64,000 nt of DNA from Thalassobius sp034670005 (GCF_034670005.1 NZ_JAXMOH010000009.1:1-64000), one strand, 5' to 3'. Counted from the stretch's first letter, positions 27,766 to 36,878 are shown. Translations and numbers: made by a program. The notes: generated from the sequence alone by a model not told the origin.

Positions 27766-28583
27766 CCAAGCCGGGCGCGTTCCGCTTCGGCGTCGCGCAC
27801 CGCGTCCGAACCGGGGAAACGGACACCGACCTCGCCCAGTGTCACACAGGCTTCGGACTGCTGTCCCAACTGACCCAGCGCCCGGCCCAGCTTGAACAGG
27901 GCATCGGGGGCCTGCGGCCCTTCCGGTGCGGCGCTGAAGGCTTCCAGATAGGCGCGGGCCGATCCGGTTTTTTCCCCCAGACTGTCCATAGCATCGCCGC
28001 GCGCGATCTGGACTTTCGCGGTCAGCGGGCTGCCCGGGTAGGCGTCCATGAATTGATCAAGGATCTCGATCGCCTCTGCGCTGCGGCCCTCATCAAGCGC
28101 GGCTTGGGCCCGGTCAAAATCGGCCTCTTCCCCGACGGCGAGTTCCGGCGTGTTGGCTTCGGGCTGGCGCACCACCGCGGCCGGCGCACTGCCCGCCGAA
28201 CCACCCAGCGTGGTGGTTTCACCCAGCTTGCTGATATCGCAATTGGTTTCCAGTTCGCACAGGCGGAATTCCAGATCGCCGACACGGTTGCCGCCATCGG
28301 TGGCGATCCGGTCGATCCGGTGTTCCAGTTCTTCGGTCTTTGAGGTCAGTTGCTGCATCTGCGCCTCAATCGCGTCCAGCCGCGCCAAAGCCGACCCTCC
28401 CGCACCGGCGCCAACCGGCGCGCCGGTGGTGTTGAGTTCACGCTTGAGCTGCTGAATGTTGACGTAAAGCACCGACAATTCCTGCCGGATATCGGCAAGG
28501 GTCTGTTCGCGATCCTGCGCCCAACCGGCCGGGGCCAGCGGCATCATCAGCGCAACACATGCAACAACCGATACAAGACGCAT
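27756..28583 (-). CDS. cpoB: Tol-Pal system protein CpoB (YbgF)
   Basis: This 275-residue periplasmic protein has a signal peptide (residues 1-22, ending GWAQ), an N-terminal coiled coil (about 25-90, with LDAIEAQMQQLTSKTEELEH) and a C-terminal TPR-like domain (about 155-270). CpoB coordinates peptidoglycan synthesis with outer-membrane constriction through TolA. The gene lies 16 bp after pal. Confidence 0.93.
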   Translation of the reverse strand: MRLVSVVACVALMMPLAPAGWAQDREQTLADIRQELSVLYVNIQQLKRELNTTGAPVGAGAGGSALARLDAIEAQMQQLTSKTEELEHRIDRIATDGGNRVGDLEFRLCELETNCDISKLGETTTLGGSAGSAPAAVVRQPEANTPELAVGEEADFDRAQAALDEGRSAEAIEILDQFMDAYPGSPLTAKVQIARGDAMDSLGEKTGSARAYLEAFSAAPEGPQAPDALFKLGRALGQLGQQSEACVTLGEVGVRFPGSDAVRDAEAERARLGCS

Positions 28584-28599
28584 CTGACTCTCCGCTTCC

Positions 28600-29106
28600 T
28601 TAGCTCGACAGTCCGGCCGAAATGACCGTCACCGCGCGTCGGTTCTTGGCATAGCAGGATTCGACCGAACAAATCTCGATCGGGCGTTCCTTGCCATAGC
28701 TGACCACTTTCAGGCGACTGGCGGGCACGCCGCGCGACACCAGGTATTCCTGCACCGTATTGGCGCGGCGGGCACCAAGAGCCAGGTTATATTCGCGCGT
28801 CCCCTGTTCATCGGCATGGCCTTCGATGATCGCGGTGAAATCACCGTTCACCGACAGCCATTCCGCCTGCCCGTCCAGCGTCAGCTTGGCCGCGTCGCTG
28901 AGCGTCGACTGATCGACCGCAAAGAAAATCCGATCCCCGACCGCCTGTTGGAAATACAACGGCGACGTCGGATCGTCCGCCGATCCGGGTGCCCCAGCGG
29001 CACCACCGCCATTCAGGTAAACGTCATCGCCGAACCGGTCCGCATTGGAACAGGCCGTCACGGCCAGAACCGAAGTGAGTAAGAGTGCCTGTACCACGAA
29101 TTTCAT
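28600..29106 (-). CDS. pal: Peptidoglycan-associated lipoprotein Pal
   Basis: This 168-residue outer-membrane lipoprotein has the lipobox VTAC with Cys19 (MKFVVQALLLTSVLAVTAC). Its C-terminal OmpA domain shows IIEGHADEQGTREYNLALGA and YLVSRGVPASRLKVVSYGKE, with the Asp and Arg that bind meso-diaminopimelate. The ATG at 29106 starts the signal peptide directly; an in-frame extension to 29214 is not credible. It follows tolB after 124 bp, so it may have its own promoter. Confidence 0.96.
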   Translation of the reverse strand: MKFVVQALLLTSVLAVTACSNADRFGDDVYLNGGGAAGAPGSADDPTSPLYFQQAVGDRIFFAVDQSTLSDAAKLTLDGQAEWLSVNGDFTAIIEGHADEQGTREYNLALGARRANTVQEYLVSRGVPASRLKVVSYGKERPIEICSVESCYAKNRRAVTVISAGLSS

Positions 29107-29230
29107 TGCTTTTGCCCCGCTCGATTTCGTGTTTCTTTCGCTTCCCCTAGCATATTGTCCGCTTTCTGGAAACGCATTGCCGGATTTCCCTACCCCGGTG
29201 GCGACTTTGCGCAACGGGGCAGGCCTTTGT

Positions 29231-30553
29231 TCAGTTCTGTAGCGGCGACCACGCCGGATCAGACGCTCCGCCCAGCGTTTTCACCCGCTTCAGGTTGCGC
29301 CCGCTGATATCCACCGAATACAGGCTGGCCTGCCCGTTTGCGCCTTGGGTTTCACGGGTGAACATGATTACCCGGCCATTGGGCGACCATGTCGGGCCTT
29401 CGTCAAGAAACGATGCCGTGAGCAGGCGTTCCTCGGACCCATCGGTGCGCATCACGCCGATATGGAACCGCCCCTTGCTTTGCTTGGTAAAGGCGATCAG
29501 ATCGCCGCGCGGCGACCAGACCGGGGTGCCATAGCGGCCCTGGCCGAAACTGATCCGGCGCGGTTCGCCCCCCGTCGCATCCATGATATACAGTTGCTGG
29601 GTGCCGCTGCGGTCGCTTTCAAACACGATCTGTGACCCGTCCGGGCTGAAACTGGGCGCGGTTTCGATCGAGGCGGCGCTGGTCAGCCGCTGGGTTGCGC
29701 CGGTGCTCACATTCATCCGGTAAATATCGGTATTGCCGCCCCGGGTGACCGAATAAACCACGGTTTGTCCATCCGGTCCGAACCGTGGCGCAAAGCTCAT
29801 CGTGCCGGTTTGATCTTCCAGCACCCGGCGGCGGACGCTGGCCACATCCAGCAGATAGATCCGCGGAAACCCGGTTTCATAGCTTGTATACAGGATGCGG
29901 TCGCCGGTGGGCGAAAACCGCGGTGCCAGAACGATCGACCGGCTATCGGTCAGGTATTGCACATTGGCGCCATCGTAATCCATGATCGCCAACCGTTTCT
30001 TACGATCATCCTTGGGGCCGGTTTCATTGACATAGACAACGCGGCTGTCGAAATAACCGCCTTCGCCGGTGATCCGGCTATACACCGCATCGGCCACCTT
30101 ATGCGCCATTCGCCGCCACCCGTCCTGAGTCCCGGCGAATTGCAGCCCGCTGCCCAATTCCTGCCCGGCGAACACGTCATACAGGCGGAACTTGACCACC
30201 AGCCGCCCGTTCGATTCCAGATTGACCGCTCCGGTGATCAGGGCCTGCGCATTGATCGCTTTCCAGTCGGCAAATTGCACCGGGCTGGAAAAGCTGGAAA
30301 TCTGGCTGATAAAGGCGCTGTCTGGGATTTGCCGGAACAATCCGGTTCCGGCCAGATCGTCCGCCACCACCTGTGCCAGATCCTGCGCCAACTGTCGCGC
30401 AGCGCTGTTTTCCGGCACGAAACCGGGGGCCGCAAACGGCAGTGGTTCGATCACCCCTTCGGTGATTTCGATCCGAAGCGGTGCAGCCTGAGCCGTCATC
30501 GGCAAACCGAGGGCCAGAACGGCCAACAGGAGGGTCAGAAACTGTTTCATCAT
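29231..30553 (-). CDS. tolB: Tol-Pal translocation protein TolB
   Basis: This 440-residue periplasmic protein has a signal peptide (1 to about 23, ending AQA), an N-terminal alpha/beta domain (about 25-165) and a C-terminal six-bladed WD40-like propeller (about 175-440). The blades contain repeated phrases such as APRFSPTGDRILYTSYETG and APSFSPDGSQIVFESDRSG. TolB bridges TolA and Pal. The start overlaps the tolA stop by 4 nt. Confidence 0.96.
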   Translation of the reverse strand: MMKQFLTLLLAVLALGLPMTAQAAPLRIEITEGVIEPLPFAAPGFVPENSAARQLAQDLAQVVADDLAGTGLFRQIPDSAFISQISSFSSPVQFADWKAINAQALITGAVNLESNGRLVVKFRLYDVFAGQELGSGLQFAGTQDGWRRMAHKVADAVYSRITGEGGYFDSRVVYVNETGPKDDRKKRLAIMDYDGANVQYLTDSRSIVLAPRFSPTGDRILYTSYETGFPRIYLLDVASVRRRVLEDQTGTMSFAPRFGPDGQTVVYSVTRGGNTDIYRMNVSTGATQRLTSAASIETAPSFSPDGSQIVFESDRSGTQQLYIMDATGGEPRRISFGQGRYGTPVWSPRGDLIAFTKQSKGRFHIGVMRTDGSEERLLTASFLDEGPTWSPNGRVIMFTRETQGANGQASLYSVDISGRNLKRVKTLGGASDPAWSPLQN

Positions 30554-31656
30554 TTGATCCTCATTTTCTCCGGATTGAAGGTCATTTCAATCTCGCGCCA
30601 CTGTTCGTATTTTTCCGGTGGCAGTTTGAATCCTTTGGCACCACAGCGAATGATCGCCCGGCGCGCCGCCTGAAAGGCCTGACTGGCCGATCCCGAAGTG
30701 CCGCCCTGCGCGTCCACCATACGGATGGTCCCGGTTTCCGGAAAACCGTCCGGTTTCATCTGCACCGATACAATCACAACCGTCTTCAGCGCATCCGTCG
30801 AAAGCGCGCCGGTATTCCAGCATTTCTGCACCGCGACCCGCAACGCATCCTTTTCCCCCGATGTCAGCGGCGGCCCCGAAGGTGCCGCCGGTTTCGGCGT
30901 CTCGGCCGTACCTGTCGCCAAAGCTTCGGCCAGCGCATTCGCAACGGCATCCTGCGTGCCGGTATTGCTGTCCGGTTCCGGTCGGGCCACCTGTGTCGGA
31001 CGCGGGCGCGGACGAACCGACCGGCTGGGCGCGCTGCTCGCACCTTGCTCGGCCTCGGTCACGATCTCGGTGGCGGCCTCTTCCTCGACGGTCTGCTCCT
31101 GCTGATCCCGCTGCGCGTCTGCCGTGCTGTCATCGACCGCTTGATCCTGTGCGATATCGTCGGTCCTTGCATCCGGCTCCGGTGCGGCCACCGGTTCCGG
31201 CGCGACCCGCGGCACCGGGCGCGGTTTCGGGGTCGGGCTGTTTTCCGGCGCAGCGGTGACCGGGGCCTCGGTTGGCGGGACCAGAACCGGGGCGACATCT
31301 TCGACCTCGGCCGGTGGTCCCGGCGGCAGCAGAGCGGTCACATCCGGCGCGGTTTCGGGCGCGGGCGGCGGGGTGGTCTGGTCAGGTTCGGCGATCACCG
31401 GGGCAGGGTCCGGATTTTCCGCCCGCGGGGCTTCAGGCTCGGTCGCATCGGGTTCCGGCGGCGTCAGCGCGGCCAGATCCGTTTCCAGACTCGGGCCGGT
31501 CGTCGACGTCATCATTGCGTCGAATTCCGCATTGGATATCACCGACACTTCGGTCACCTCGAACGGTTCCGGCGCGGGCTGGAAAACCCCGCCGATCAGC
31601 GCCCAGCCGATCAGGCCGATATGCGCAACGCCCGAAATATACTGGCCGGTATTCAT
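30550..31656 (-). CDS. tolA: Tol-Pal inner-membrane protein TolA
   Basis: This 368-residue protein has a single N-terminal TM helix (about residues 8-26) and a very long Pro/Ala/Glu/Thr-rich linker (about 50-270). A C-terminal TolA/TonB-like domain (about 275-365) contains LRVAVQKCWNTGALS and FQAARRAIIRCGAKGF. It spans the periplasm and transmits force from TolQR to TolB/Pal. The linker is rich in prolines rather than the classic long alanine/lysine helix. It starts 7 bp after tolR and overlaps tolB. Confidence 0.9.
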   Translation of the reverse strand: MNTGQYISGVAHIGLIGWALIGGVFQPAPEPFEVTEVSVISNAEFDAMMTSTTGPSLETDLAALTPPEPDATEPEAPRAENPDPAPVIAEPDQTTPPPAPETAPDVTALLPPGPPAEVEDVAPVLVPPTEAPVTAAPENSPTPKPRPVPRVAPEPVAAPEPDARTDDIAQDQAVDDSTADAQRDQQEQTVEEEAATEIVTEAEQGASSAPSRSVRPRPRPTQVARPEPDSNTGTQDAVANALAEALATGTAETPKPAAPSGPPLTSGEKDALRVAVQKCWNTGALSTDALKTVVIVSVQMKPDGFPETGTIRMVDAQGGTSGSASQAFQAARRAIIRCGAKGFKLPPEKYEQWREIEMTFNPEKMRIK

Positions 31657-31663
31657 GCCCGCC

Positions 31664-32149
31664 TCAGTTCTCTGCCCCGTCCGACGCCCCGTTCAACGCG
31701 GGCCCGCCGGTATCGGTCACCAGACCGATATTGCTGAAACCCGCGCGGTTCAGCGCGCCCATGACCTGCACCACCTCTTCATAGGTCACCGATCCGTCGG
31801 CGCGCAGGAACACCCGGTCGCCCTGACGTTCAGCCGCGATCGCGCGCAGCCGGTTGATCAGCTCGGCGCGTGGCACCTCGGTTTTCTGGATCATCACGAC
31901 GCCTTGGGCGGTGATGGTGACGGCCAGCGGTTCTTCCTGTTCGCCGGGCAGCGCGTTGGCGGCCGTTTTAGGCAATTCCACCGGCACACCCACCGTCATC
32001 AGCGGCGCCGCGACCATGAAAATGATCAACAGCACCAGCATGACATCGACAAACGGCGTCACGTTGATTTCCGACATCGGCTTGGCGCCGCCACGGCGAC
32101 TGCGCCGCCTGCGGCCGCCGCCCGATTTCTGCATCACACCCGCGCCCAT
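31664..32149 (-). CDS. tolR: Tol-Pal protein TolR (ExbD family)
   Basis: This 161-residue inner-membrane protein has a basic N-terminus, then MSEINVTPFVDVMLVLLIIF, the ExbD/TolR helix with the functional Asp in FVDVML, followed by a periplasmic domain. With TolQ it forms the proton-driven motor of the Tol system. A start at the internal ATG five codons later is possible. Only 3 bp separate it from tolQ. Confidence 0.95.
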   Translation of the reverse strand: MGAGVMQKSGGGRRRRSRRGGAKPMSEINVTPFVDVMLVLLIIFMVAAPLMTVGVPVELPKTAANALPGEQEEPLAVTITAQGVVMIQKTEVPRAELINRLRAIAAERQGDRVFLRADGSVTYEEVVQVMGALNRAGFSNIGLVTDTGGPALNGASDGAEN

Positions 32150-32152
32150 CGC

Positions 32153-32848
32153 CTAAAGGTCCAGCTGTCGGCTGAGGATGGTGGAAAATTCGTCGGCGAA
32201 CGCCTCGTATCCGGCGATGATCCGGTCGGCATCGGCGCTGAGCTTGTTATAAAAAATCACCGCCGGAATCGCTGCCAACAGGCCCAGACCGGTGGCCAGC
32301 AACGCCTCGGCAATGCCCGGGGCCACCACCGCCAGATTGGTGTTCTGCTGTTCGGCGATATTGATAAAGGCATGCATGATGCCCCAAACGGTGCCGAACA
32401 GCCCGACAAAAGGCGCCGTCGATCCAACCGTGGCCAGAAGCGGCAAGCCCTGTTGCAGCCCTTCGGCTTCTTTTGCGATCGCCACATCCATGCTGCGGTC
32501 GATCCGGGCCTGCGCCCCTGCGATCAGTGCGCCATCATCGCGATGCGACCGGCGCCATTCGATCATGCCCGCGGCAAAGATCTTTTCCGAATGCCCCTTG
32601 GGATCGGTCCCGATCTGATCGAATAACGCGTCCAGCGGTTCGCCAGACCAGAAATTCCGGTCAAAGCGCTGCGCCTCCCGGCGGGCAGACCGGTAGGTAA
32701 TGAGTTTCTGAATGATGGTTGACCACGACCAGAAAGAGGCCACGATCAGCAGGATCATCACCAGTTTCACGGTCAGCGTGGCGCGCGCAAATAATGCCCA
32801 CAAGGAGAAATCGATCTCCTGCACCAGGGCGAGAGTTTCTGTTTCCAT
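32153..32848 (-). CDS. tolQ: Tol-Pal protein TolQ (ExbB family)
   Basis: This 231-residue protein has three TM helices near residues 17-40, 135-160 and 170-195. Segments VGSTAPFVGLFGTVWGIMHA and ATGLGLLAAIPAVIFYNKL are the ExbB/TolQ channel helices. It is the motor stator of the Tol complex. The ATG at 32848 is preferred to an upstream reading at 32875. A 247-bp gap separates it from ybgC and may hold a promoter. Confidence 0.95.
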   Translation of the reverse strand: METETLALVQEIDFSLWALFARATLTVKLVMILLIVASFWSWSTIIQKLITYRSARREAQRFDRNFWSGEPLDALFDQIGTDPKGHSEKIFAAGMIEWRRSHRDDGALIAGAQARIDRSMDVAIAKEAEGLQQGLPLLATVGSTAPFVGLFGTVWGIMHAFINIAEQQNTNLAVVAPGIAEALLATGLGLLAAIPAVIFYNKLSADADRIIAGYEAFADEFSTILSRQLDL

Positions 32849-33095
32849 ATGCCTGCTCTGCTCTTGTCGGCCCATTTTTGTTGGGCCTTTATTACTGGCA
32901 AAGCTAGCCGATCCTTAAGGGGAAACCAACAGAATTGGCGTCATATCGCTAAGAATTGAGCGGAATATCGCGGGTACGGTCGCAAATCGCGCCCCCAAAT
33001 CGAATGTTTCGCCCACGGCAGTTGGCTTTGGTGCCACAGCAGGCTGTGCACAATCTGCTTTTCGGCATCAAACACGGGACCGAAGAAAAGCCCGC

Positions 33096-33485
33096 CTAAT
33101 GCACGATCTGGCGGATATTTGCAGGCATCCGGCTTGGATGGCCGGTTTCGGTCATCATCACAACGGTCACGATGGCGTGGAACAGAACCTCCTCGCCCCG
33201 CTTGACCCGTTGCTCCAGAATCCAGCGCACCCCGGTCAATTGAACCGTTTCGGTTTCCACCACCAGCAGATCGTCCAGTTTCGCCGGTGCCAGATAATCC
33301 GCCTCGACCCGGCGGACGACGAAAACCAACCCGTCCTCTTCCTTCATTTCGCGCTGATCGATACCCAGTTCACGCACCCATTCGCTGCGCGCACGTTCGA
33401 TATAGCGCAGGTAGTTGGCGTAATAAACGATCCCCGCCATATCGGTGTCTTCGTAATAGACACGAATGGACAATTCATGGGTCAT
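33096..33485 (-). CDS. ybgC: Tol-Pal-associated acyl-CoA thioesterase YbgC
   Basis: This 129-residue hotdog thioesterase contains VYYEDTDMAGIVYYANYLRY, with the catalytic Asp motif of the 4-hydroxybenzoyl-CoA thioesterase family. It is routinely encoded upstream of tolQ and acts on acyl-CoA or acyl-ACP in phospholipid metabolism. The ATG at 33485 gives the normal length; an in-frame extension to 33518 is unlikely. Confidence 0.93.
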   Translation of the reverse strand: MTHELSIRVYYEDTDMAGIVYYANYLRYIERARSEWVRELGIDQREMKEEDGLVFVVRRVEADYLAPAKLDDLLVVETETVQLTGVRWILEQRVKRGEEVLFHAIVTVVMMTETGHPSRMPANIRQIVH

Positions 33486-33554
33486 GTGGACGGGCCTCCC
33501 GGGTTGTTTCGGCGGCACCCTAGCAGCCCGGGCCAGCCGCGCAAGCCATTGCGC

Positions 33555-34121
33555 TCAGCCTGCGGCGGTCAAAGGATAACGCGCCAGCGCCTCGTAAACC
33601 GGCCCGCCTGCGCGCAGATGCGATTGATACAGGGAAAACGTAACCGCCTCCGAACCATCCAGCGCAATATCGCCATGCGCGGCCATATACGCGGCGATCC
33701 GCTCCCGCCCTTCTGGCGACAACGCGCCGGGGAACCGCAGCAGCGTCACATGCGGCCTGAACCTCCGGCGCGGCAGGTCGATCCCGGCCATCCGCGCCGC
33801 CTGTGCCACCTTTTCTTGCAGCGCGGCCAGCTCCGGCACCTTTTCGACCAGCGCCGCCACCAGATTGGGCCGTCGGCCGCCAAACAGCTCCAGCCCCTTC
33901 ACCGTCAACCGCACCGGCACCATCCGGATGGCCGACAGCATGTCATGCAACACCTCGACCACCTGCGGGTTCTGGCCGTCCAGAAACGCCAGCGTGACAT
34001 GCAGGTCGTCCTCGGGCACCTCGCGCCCGACGCCCAGCCCGTCCTGCACATCCATCAGCGCCTCGCGCAGCGGTTCCGGCAGGTCCAGTGCCACGAACAG
34101 CCGCAGATCGCCGCGGCTCAT
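33555..34121 (-). CDS. thpR: RNA 2',3'-cyclic phosphodiesterase ThpR
   Basis: This 188-residue 2H phosphoesterase has the two catalytic His-x-Thr-x motifs: HVTLAFLDGQ (about residue 41) and HVTLLRFPG (about residue 125). It opens 2',3'-cyclic phosphates on RNA. The start overlaps the preceding gene by ATGA, so translation is coupled. The gene is 69 bp ahead of ybgC. Confidence 0.92.
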   Translation of the reverse strand: MSRGDLRLFVALDLPEPLREALMDVQDGLGVGREVPEDDLHVTLAFLDGQNPQVVEVLHDMLSAIRMVPVRLTVKGLELFGGRRPNLVAALVEKVPELAALQEKVAQAARMAGIDLPRRRFRPHVTLLRFPGALSPEGRERIAAYMAAHGDIALDGSEAVTFSLYQSHLRAGGPVYEALARYPLTAAG

Positions 34122-34750
34122 GATGCCGCAGTCTGCGCCTGGATCCGGGCAAACAGGCGCAGCGCGTGGCTCGGGTCCTGCGCCGCCACCGGCAGCACCG
34201 GATCATAGGCCGCCCGCACCACCCCGGCGATGTCAGGGCGCAGGATCGTGGTGCCGCCCGCCACGGCCAGCGGCGACGCCTCCGAAAACGCCCGCTCCGA
34301 CCATTGCAACATCAGCATCACCACCTGTGACAGCGCCAATGTTTCAGCCGGCAGTTCGCTCAACTGCGCATCCATCCGAAGAAAGGCAAAGGCCGCCTGA
34401 ATCCCGCCCTGATCGTCGAACCGGAACGCGCGGTACTGGTTCGCATCGGCTGCTTTCAACCGTGCTACCAGCGCCGCCAGATCGGGGATCAGCTTGTCCA
34501 GATCGGGAACCTCCAGCAATTCGTCCCATTCGCGGAAGAAAAACAACATCATGTTCGATCCCAGTTCCGGATCGGTCTCGGCGATATCATGCCCCGCCAA
34601 TGCCGCCACCGCTTCGATCGCGCCTTTGACGACCTTCAGCGTGGCGTCATCGACGCCAAAAACGATCGGCGCGACCGGGCGGCCCCAGCGCGCAAAGGCA
34701 TACTGTCCGTCGGCGCGGGTGAACAGGGTTTCGATCTCTTGCGGGGTCAT
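34118..34750 (-). CDS. Conserved hypothetical protein between a MazG-like remnant and thpR
   Basis: This 210-residue cytosolic protein has no TM segment or signal peptide. It starts MTPQEIETLFTRADGQYAFA and includes GVDDATLKVVKGAIEAVAAL and DDQGGIQAAFAFLRMDAQLS. I do not recognise the family with confidence. Its start overlaps the stop of the upstream remnant and its stop overlaps thpR, each by 4 nt. It therefore belongs to a tightly coupled unit. Confidence 0.75.
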   Translation of the reverse strand: MTPQEIETLFTRADGQYAFARWGRPVAPIVFGVDDATLKVVKGAIEAVAALAGHDIAETDPELGSNMMLFFFREWDELLEVPDLDKLIPDLAALVARLKAADANQYRAFRFDDQGGIQAAFAFLRMDAQLSELPAETLALSQVVMLMLQWSERAFSEASPLAVAGGTTILRPDIAGVVRAAYDPVLPVAAQDPSHALRLFARIQAQTAAS

Positions 34751-35069
34751 GGCCGTTCCTTCAGATATTTTGCCCATTTTCTCTCAAAGGCGTGGGCAAG
34801 GTCCACCCCCTGCCAATCGGCAAATATCAAAAGGAAGCCGAAAAGATCGACCAATTCGTCTTCCATCCGCGGTCGCAGCGCCCCGCCGCCGCCGTCAGAC
34901 CCGCGCGACTTGTCCGCCAGTTTCAGAGTTAGGCCAAGGCAACCTCGTCCTGCTCCTCGGTCAGCTTGCCAAAGCAAAACGCCCCGTCGCGCTTAATCCC
35001 GAAATAGCCGGCAAAGATGCCGCCCAGTTCGGCCGCGCGGGGTTGCAGCCGCTCCAGACCCTTTTGCAC
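34747..35069 (-). pseudogene. Frameshifted MazG-like nucleotide pyrophosphohydrolase
   Basis: Two frames together give a MazG-type protein. The first frame starts near GTG 35069 (or TTG 35108) and reads QPRAAELGGIFAGYFGIKRD then GKLTEEQDEVALA before a stop near 34930. The second frame continues with LKLADKSRG, MEDELVDLFGFLLIFADWQG and AFERKWAKYLKERP. The EE..E and ED..D metal-binding halves are in different frames. A net shift of one base, at about 34925-34932, separates them. The stop of the second frame overlaps the next gene by ATGA. It lies directly downstream of ruvB. A sequencing error or programmed frameshift cannot be excluded. Confidence 0.7.
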
Positions 35070-35129
35070 CGGCCGCCCCTTCTTCTTGGTAAAAATACTC
35101 AAATCCAAGGTCGATATCGGGAACCGGCG

Positions 35130-36155
35130 CTAGTCGAACAACGCGCCCTGTCCCGGCTCCTTCGGTGCATCCAGACCCAGATGCCGCCACGCCTTGGAGG
35201 CCAGCATCCGACCGCGCGGGGTGCGCTGAATCAATCCTTGCTGCAACAGGAACGGCTCGATCACCTCTTCCAGCGCATCGCGGCTTTCGCTCAGCGCCGC
35301 CGAAAGCGTTTCGATCCCCACCGGCCCGCCGGCGTAATTTTCCGCGATCAGGGTCAGATAGCGCCGGTCGGCCCCGTCCAGCCCCAGATGATCCACCCCC
35401 AGCCGGGTCAGCGCGTGATCGGCGATTTCCTGTGTCACCCGGCCATTGCCTTCGACCACGGCGAAATCGACCACCCGGCGCAGCAGCCGCCCGGCGATCC
35501 GGGGCGTACCGCGCGCGCGTTTTGCGATTTCAAGCGCGCCATCGCGCGATGCCGGGGCGCCCATCAGCCGGGCATTGCGGGTGACGATCTCGTTCAACTC
35601 TTCAACGGTGTAAAATTGCAGCCGGGTCGGAATCCCGAACCGGTCGCGCAGCGGCGTGGTCAGCAGGCCCAGACGGGTGGTCGCGCCAACCAGCGTGAAG
35701 GGCTGCAATTCGATCCGCACCGTGCGCGCGGCCGGGCCTTCGCCGATCACCAGATCCAGCTCGTAATCTTCCAGCGCCGGATACAGCACTTCCTCCACCG
35801 CCGGGTTCAGCCGGTGGATTTCGTCGATGAACAGCACGTCGCGCGCTTCCAGATTGGTCAGGATCGCCGCCAGATCGCCCGCCTTGGCCAGAACCGGCCC
35901 GGAGGTCATGCGGAAATTTACCCCCAGCTCGCGCGCCATGATCTGCGCCAGCGTGGTCTTGCCCAATCCGGGCGGGCCGTGAAACAGCGTGTGATCCATC
36001 GCTTCGCCGCGTTGCCGCGCCGATTGGATGAACACTTTCAGATTGGCCCGCGCTTCGGCCTGTCCGATGAAATCGTCCAACACCTGCGGCCGCAGCGCAC
36101 GGTCGTTATCCTCGGCCTGCCGCTCGGGGCGCAGGGTGCTGTCTGGTTCGGTCAT
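35130..36155 (-). CDS. ruvB: Holliday junction branch migration helicase RuvB
   Basis: This 341-residue AAA+ motor has Walker A GPPGLGKTT (60-68), Walker B DVLFIDEIHRLNP and sensor 1 in LVGATTRLG. The C-terminal winged helix is in GLIQRTPRGRMLASKAWRHL. It drives branch migration with RuvA. It follows ruvA by 33 bp. Confidence 0.97.
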   Translation of the reverse strand: MTEPDSTLRPERQAEDNDRALRPQVLDDFIGQAEARANLKVFIQSARQRGEAMDHTLFHGPPGLGKTTLAQIMARELGVNFRMTSGPVLAKAGDLAAILTNLEARDVLFIDEIHRLNPAVEEVLYPALEDYELDLVIGEGPAARTVRIELQPFTLVGATTRLGLLTTPLRDRFGIPTRLQFYTVEELNEIVTRNARLMGAPASRDGALEIAKRARGTPRIAGRLLRRVVDFAVVEGNGRVTQEIADHALTRLGVDHLGLDGADRRYLTLIAENYAGGPVGIETLSAALSESRDALEEVIEPFLLQQGLIQRTPRGRMLASKAWRHLGLDAPKEPGQGALFD

Positions 36156-36188
36156 TGTCGGTCACCACGGGGAAGTGTCTGCATCCCC

Positions 36189-36878
36189 CTACCCTTTCGG
36201 CGCCAGCAGCTTCAAGGCCGCGCGGATCAGGTCCGACGTATCCGCCTCGGGTGCGTCCTGTGCCGCCTGCGCCACGGCGCTGGCGGCCTCGGATGGGGCA
36301 TAGCCCAGATTGCCCAGCGCCGACAACGCCTCGGATTGCGCCACCGCGCTGGTCTGCGACCGTGATGGCGGTGCCGGGGCGGGAACGGGGCGCGACGCGG
36401 CGATTTCCTCGATCACCTCGTCGGTCGACGGCACCGCCTCCAATGTCGCCCCCAAACTTCCAGCCATCGCCATCACCGCCGGGGCCTTGTCCTTCAATTC
36501 GATGATCACCCGCTGCGCGGTCTTCGGCCCGACGCCCTTGGCGGCCTTGATCGCCGCCATATCGCCCAGCGCAATCGCCCGGCTGACGCCATCGGCCCCA
36601 AGCGCGCCAAGAATCGCCAGCGACGCCTTGGCGCCGATACCCTGCACGCTCATCAGCAACCGGTGCCATTCCTTTTCCACCAGCGTCGGGAACCCGAACA
36701 ACTGCATCAGATCCTCGCGTACCAGAAGATCGGTATAAAGCGCCACCGCCGCGCCCGGTCCGGGCAAAGCGGCCAATGTCCGGTCCGAACAATACACGAT
36801 ATAGCCCACCCCGCGCACATCAATCAGAACGTGATCTTCACCGCGGTAATCGACCCGCCCGGCAACCTTGCCAATCAT
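36189..36878 (-). CDS. ruvA: Holliday junction DNA-binding protein RuvA
   Basis: This 229-residue protein begins MIGKVAGRVDYRGEDHVLID (OB fold). Helix-hairpin-helix motifs are in LLMSVQGIGAKASLAIL and AAKGVGPKTAQRVIIELKDK. The C-terminal domain III, which contacts RuvB, is about residues 180-225. The middle linker is longer than in E. coli. It overlaps the ruvC stop by 4 nt. Confidence 0.96.
   Translation of the reverse strand: MIGKVAGRVDYRGEDHVLIDVRGVGYIVYCSDRTLAALPGPGAAVALYTDLLVREDLMQLFGFPTLVEKEWHRLLMSVQGIGAKASLAILGALGADGVSRAIALGDMAAIKAAKGVGPKTAQRVIIELKDKAPAVMAMAGSLGATLEAVPSTDEVIEEIAASRPVPAPAPPSRSQTSAVAQSEALSALGNLGYAPSEAASAVAQAAQDAPEADTSDLIRAALKLLAPKG

Noticed and set aside
33038..33051. 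Small palindrome CACAGC-AG-GCTGTG between ybgC and tolQ
   Set aside because: It is a short isolated dyad that could be an operator, but nothing else supports it.
34494..36365. 623-codon plus-strand open frame across the hypothetical gene, the MazG remnant, ruvB and part of ruvA
   Set aside because: It runs antisense to recognised genes, has a composition typical of reverse GC-rich frames and shows no domain.
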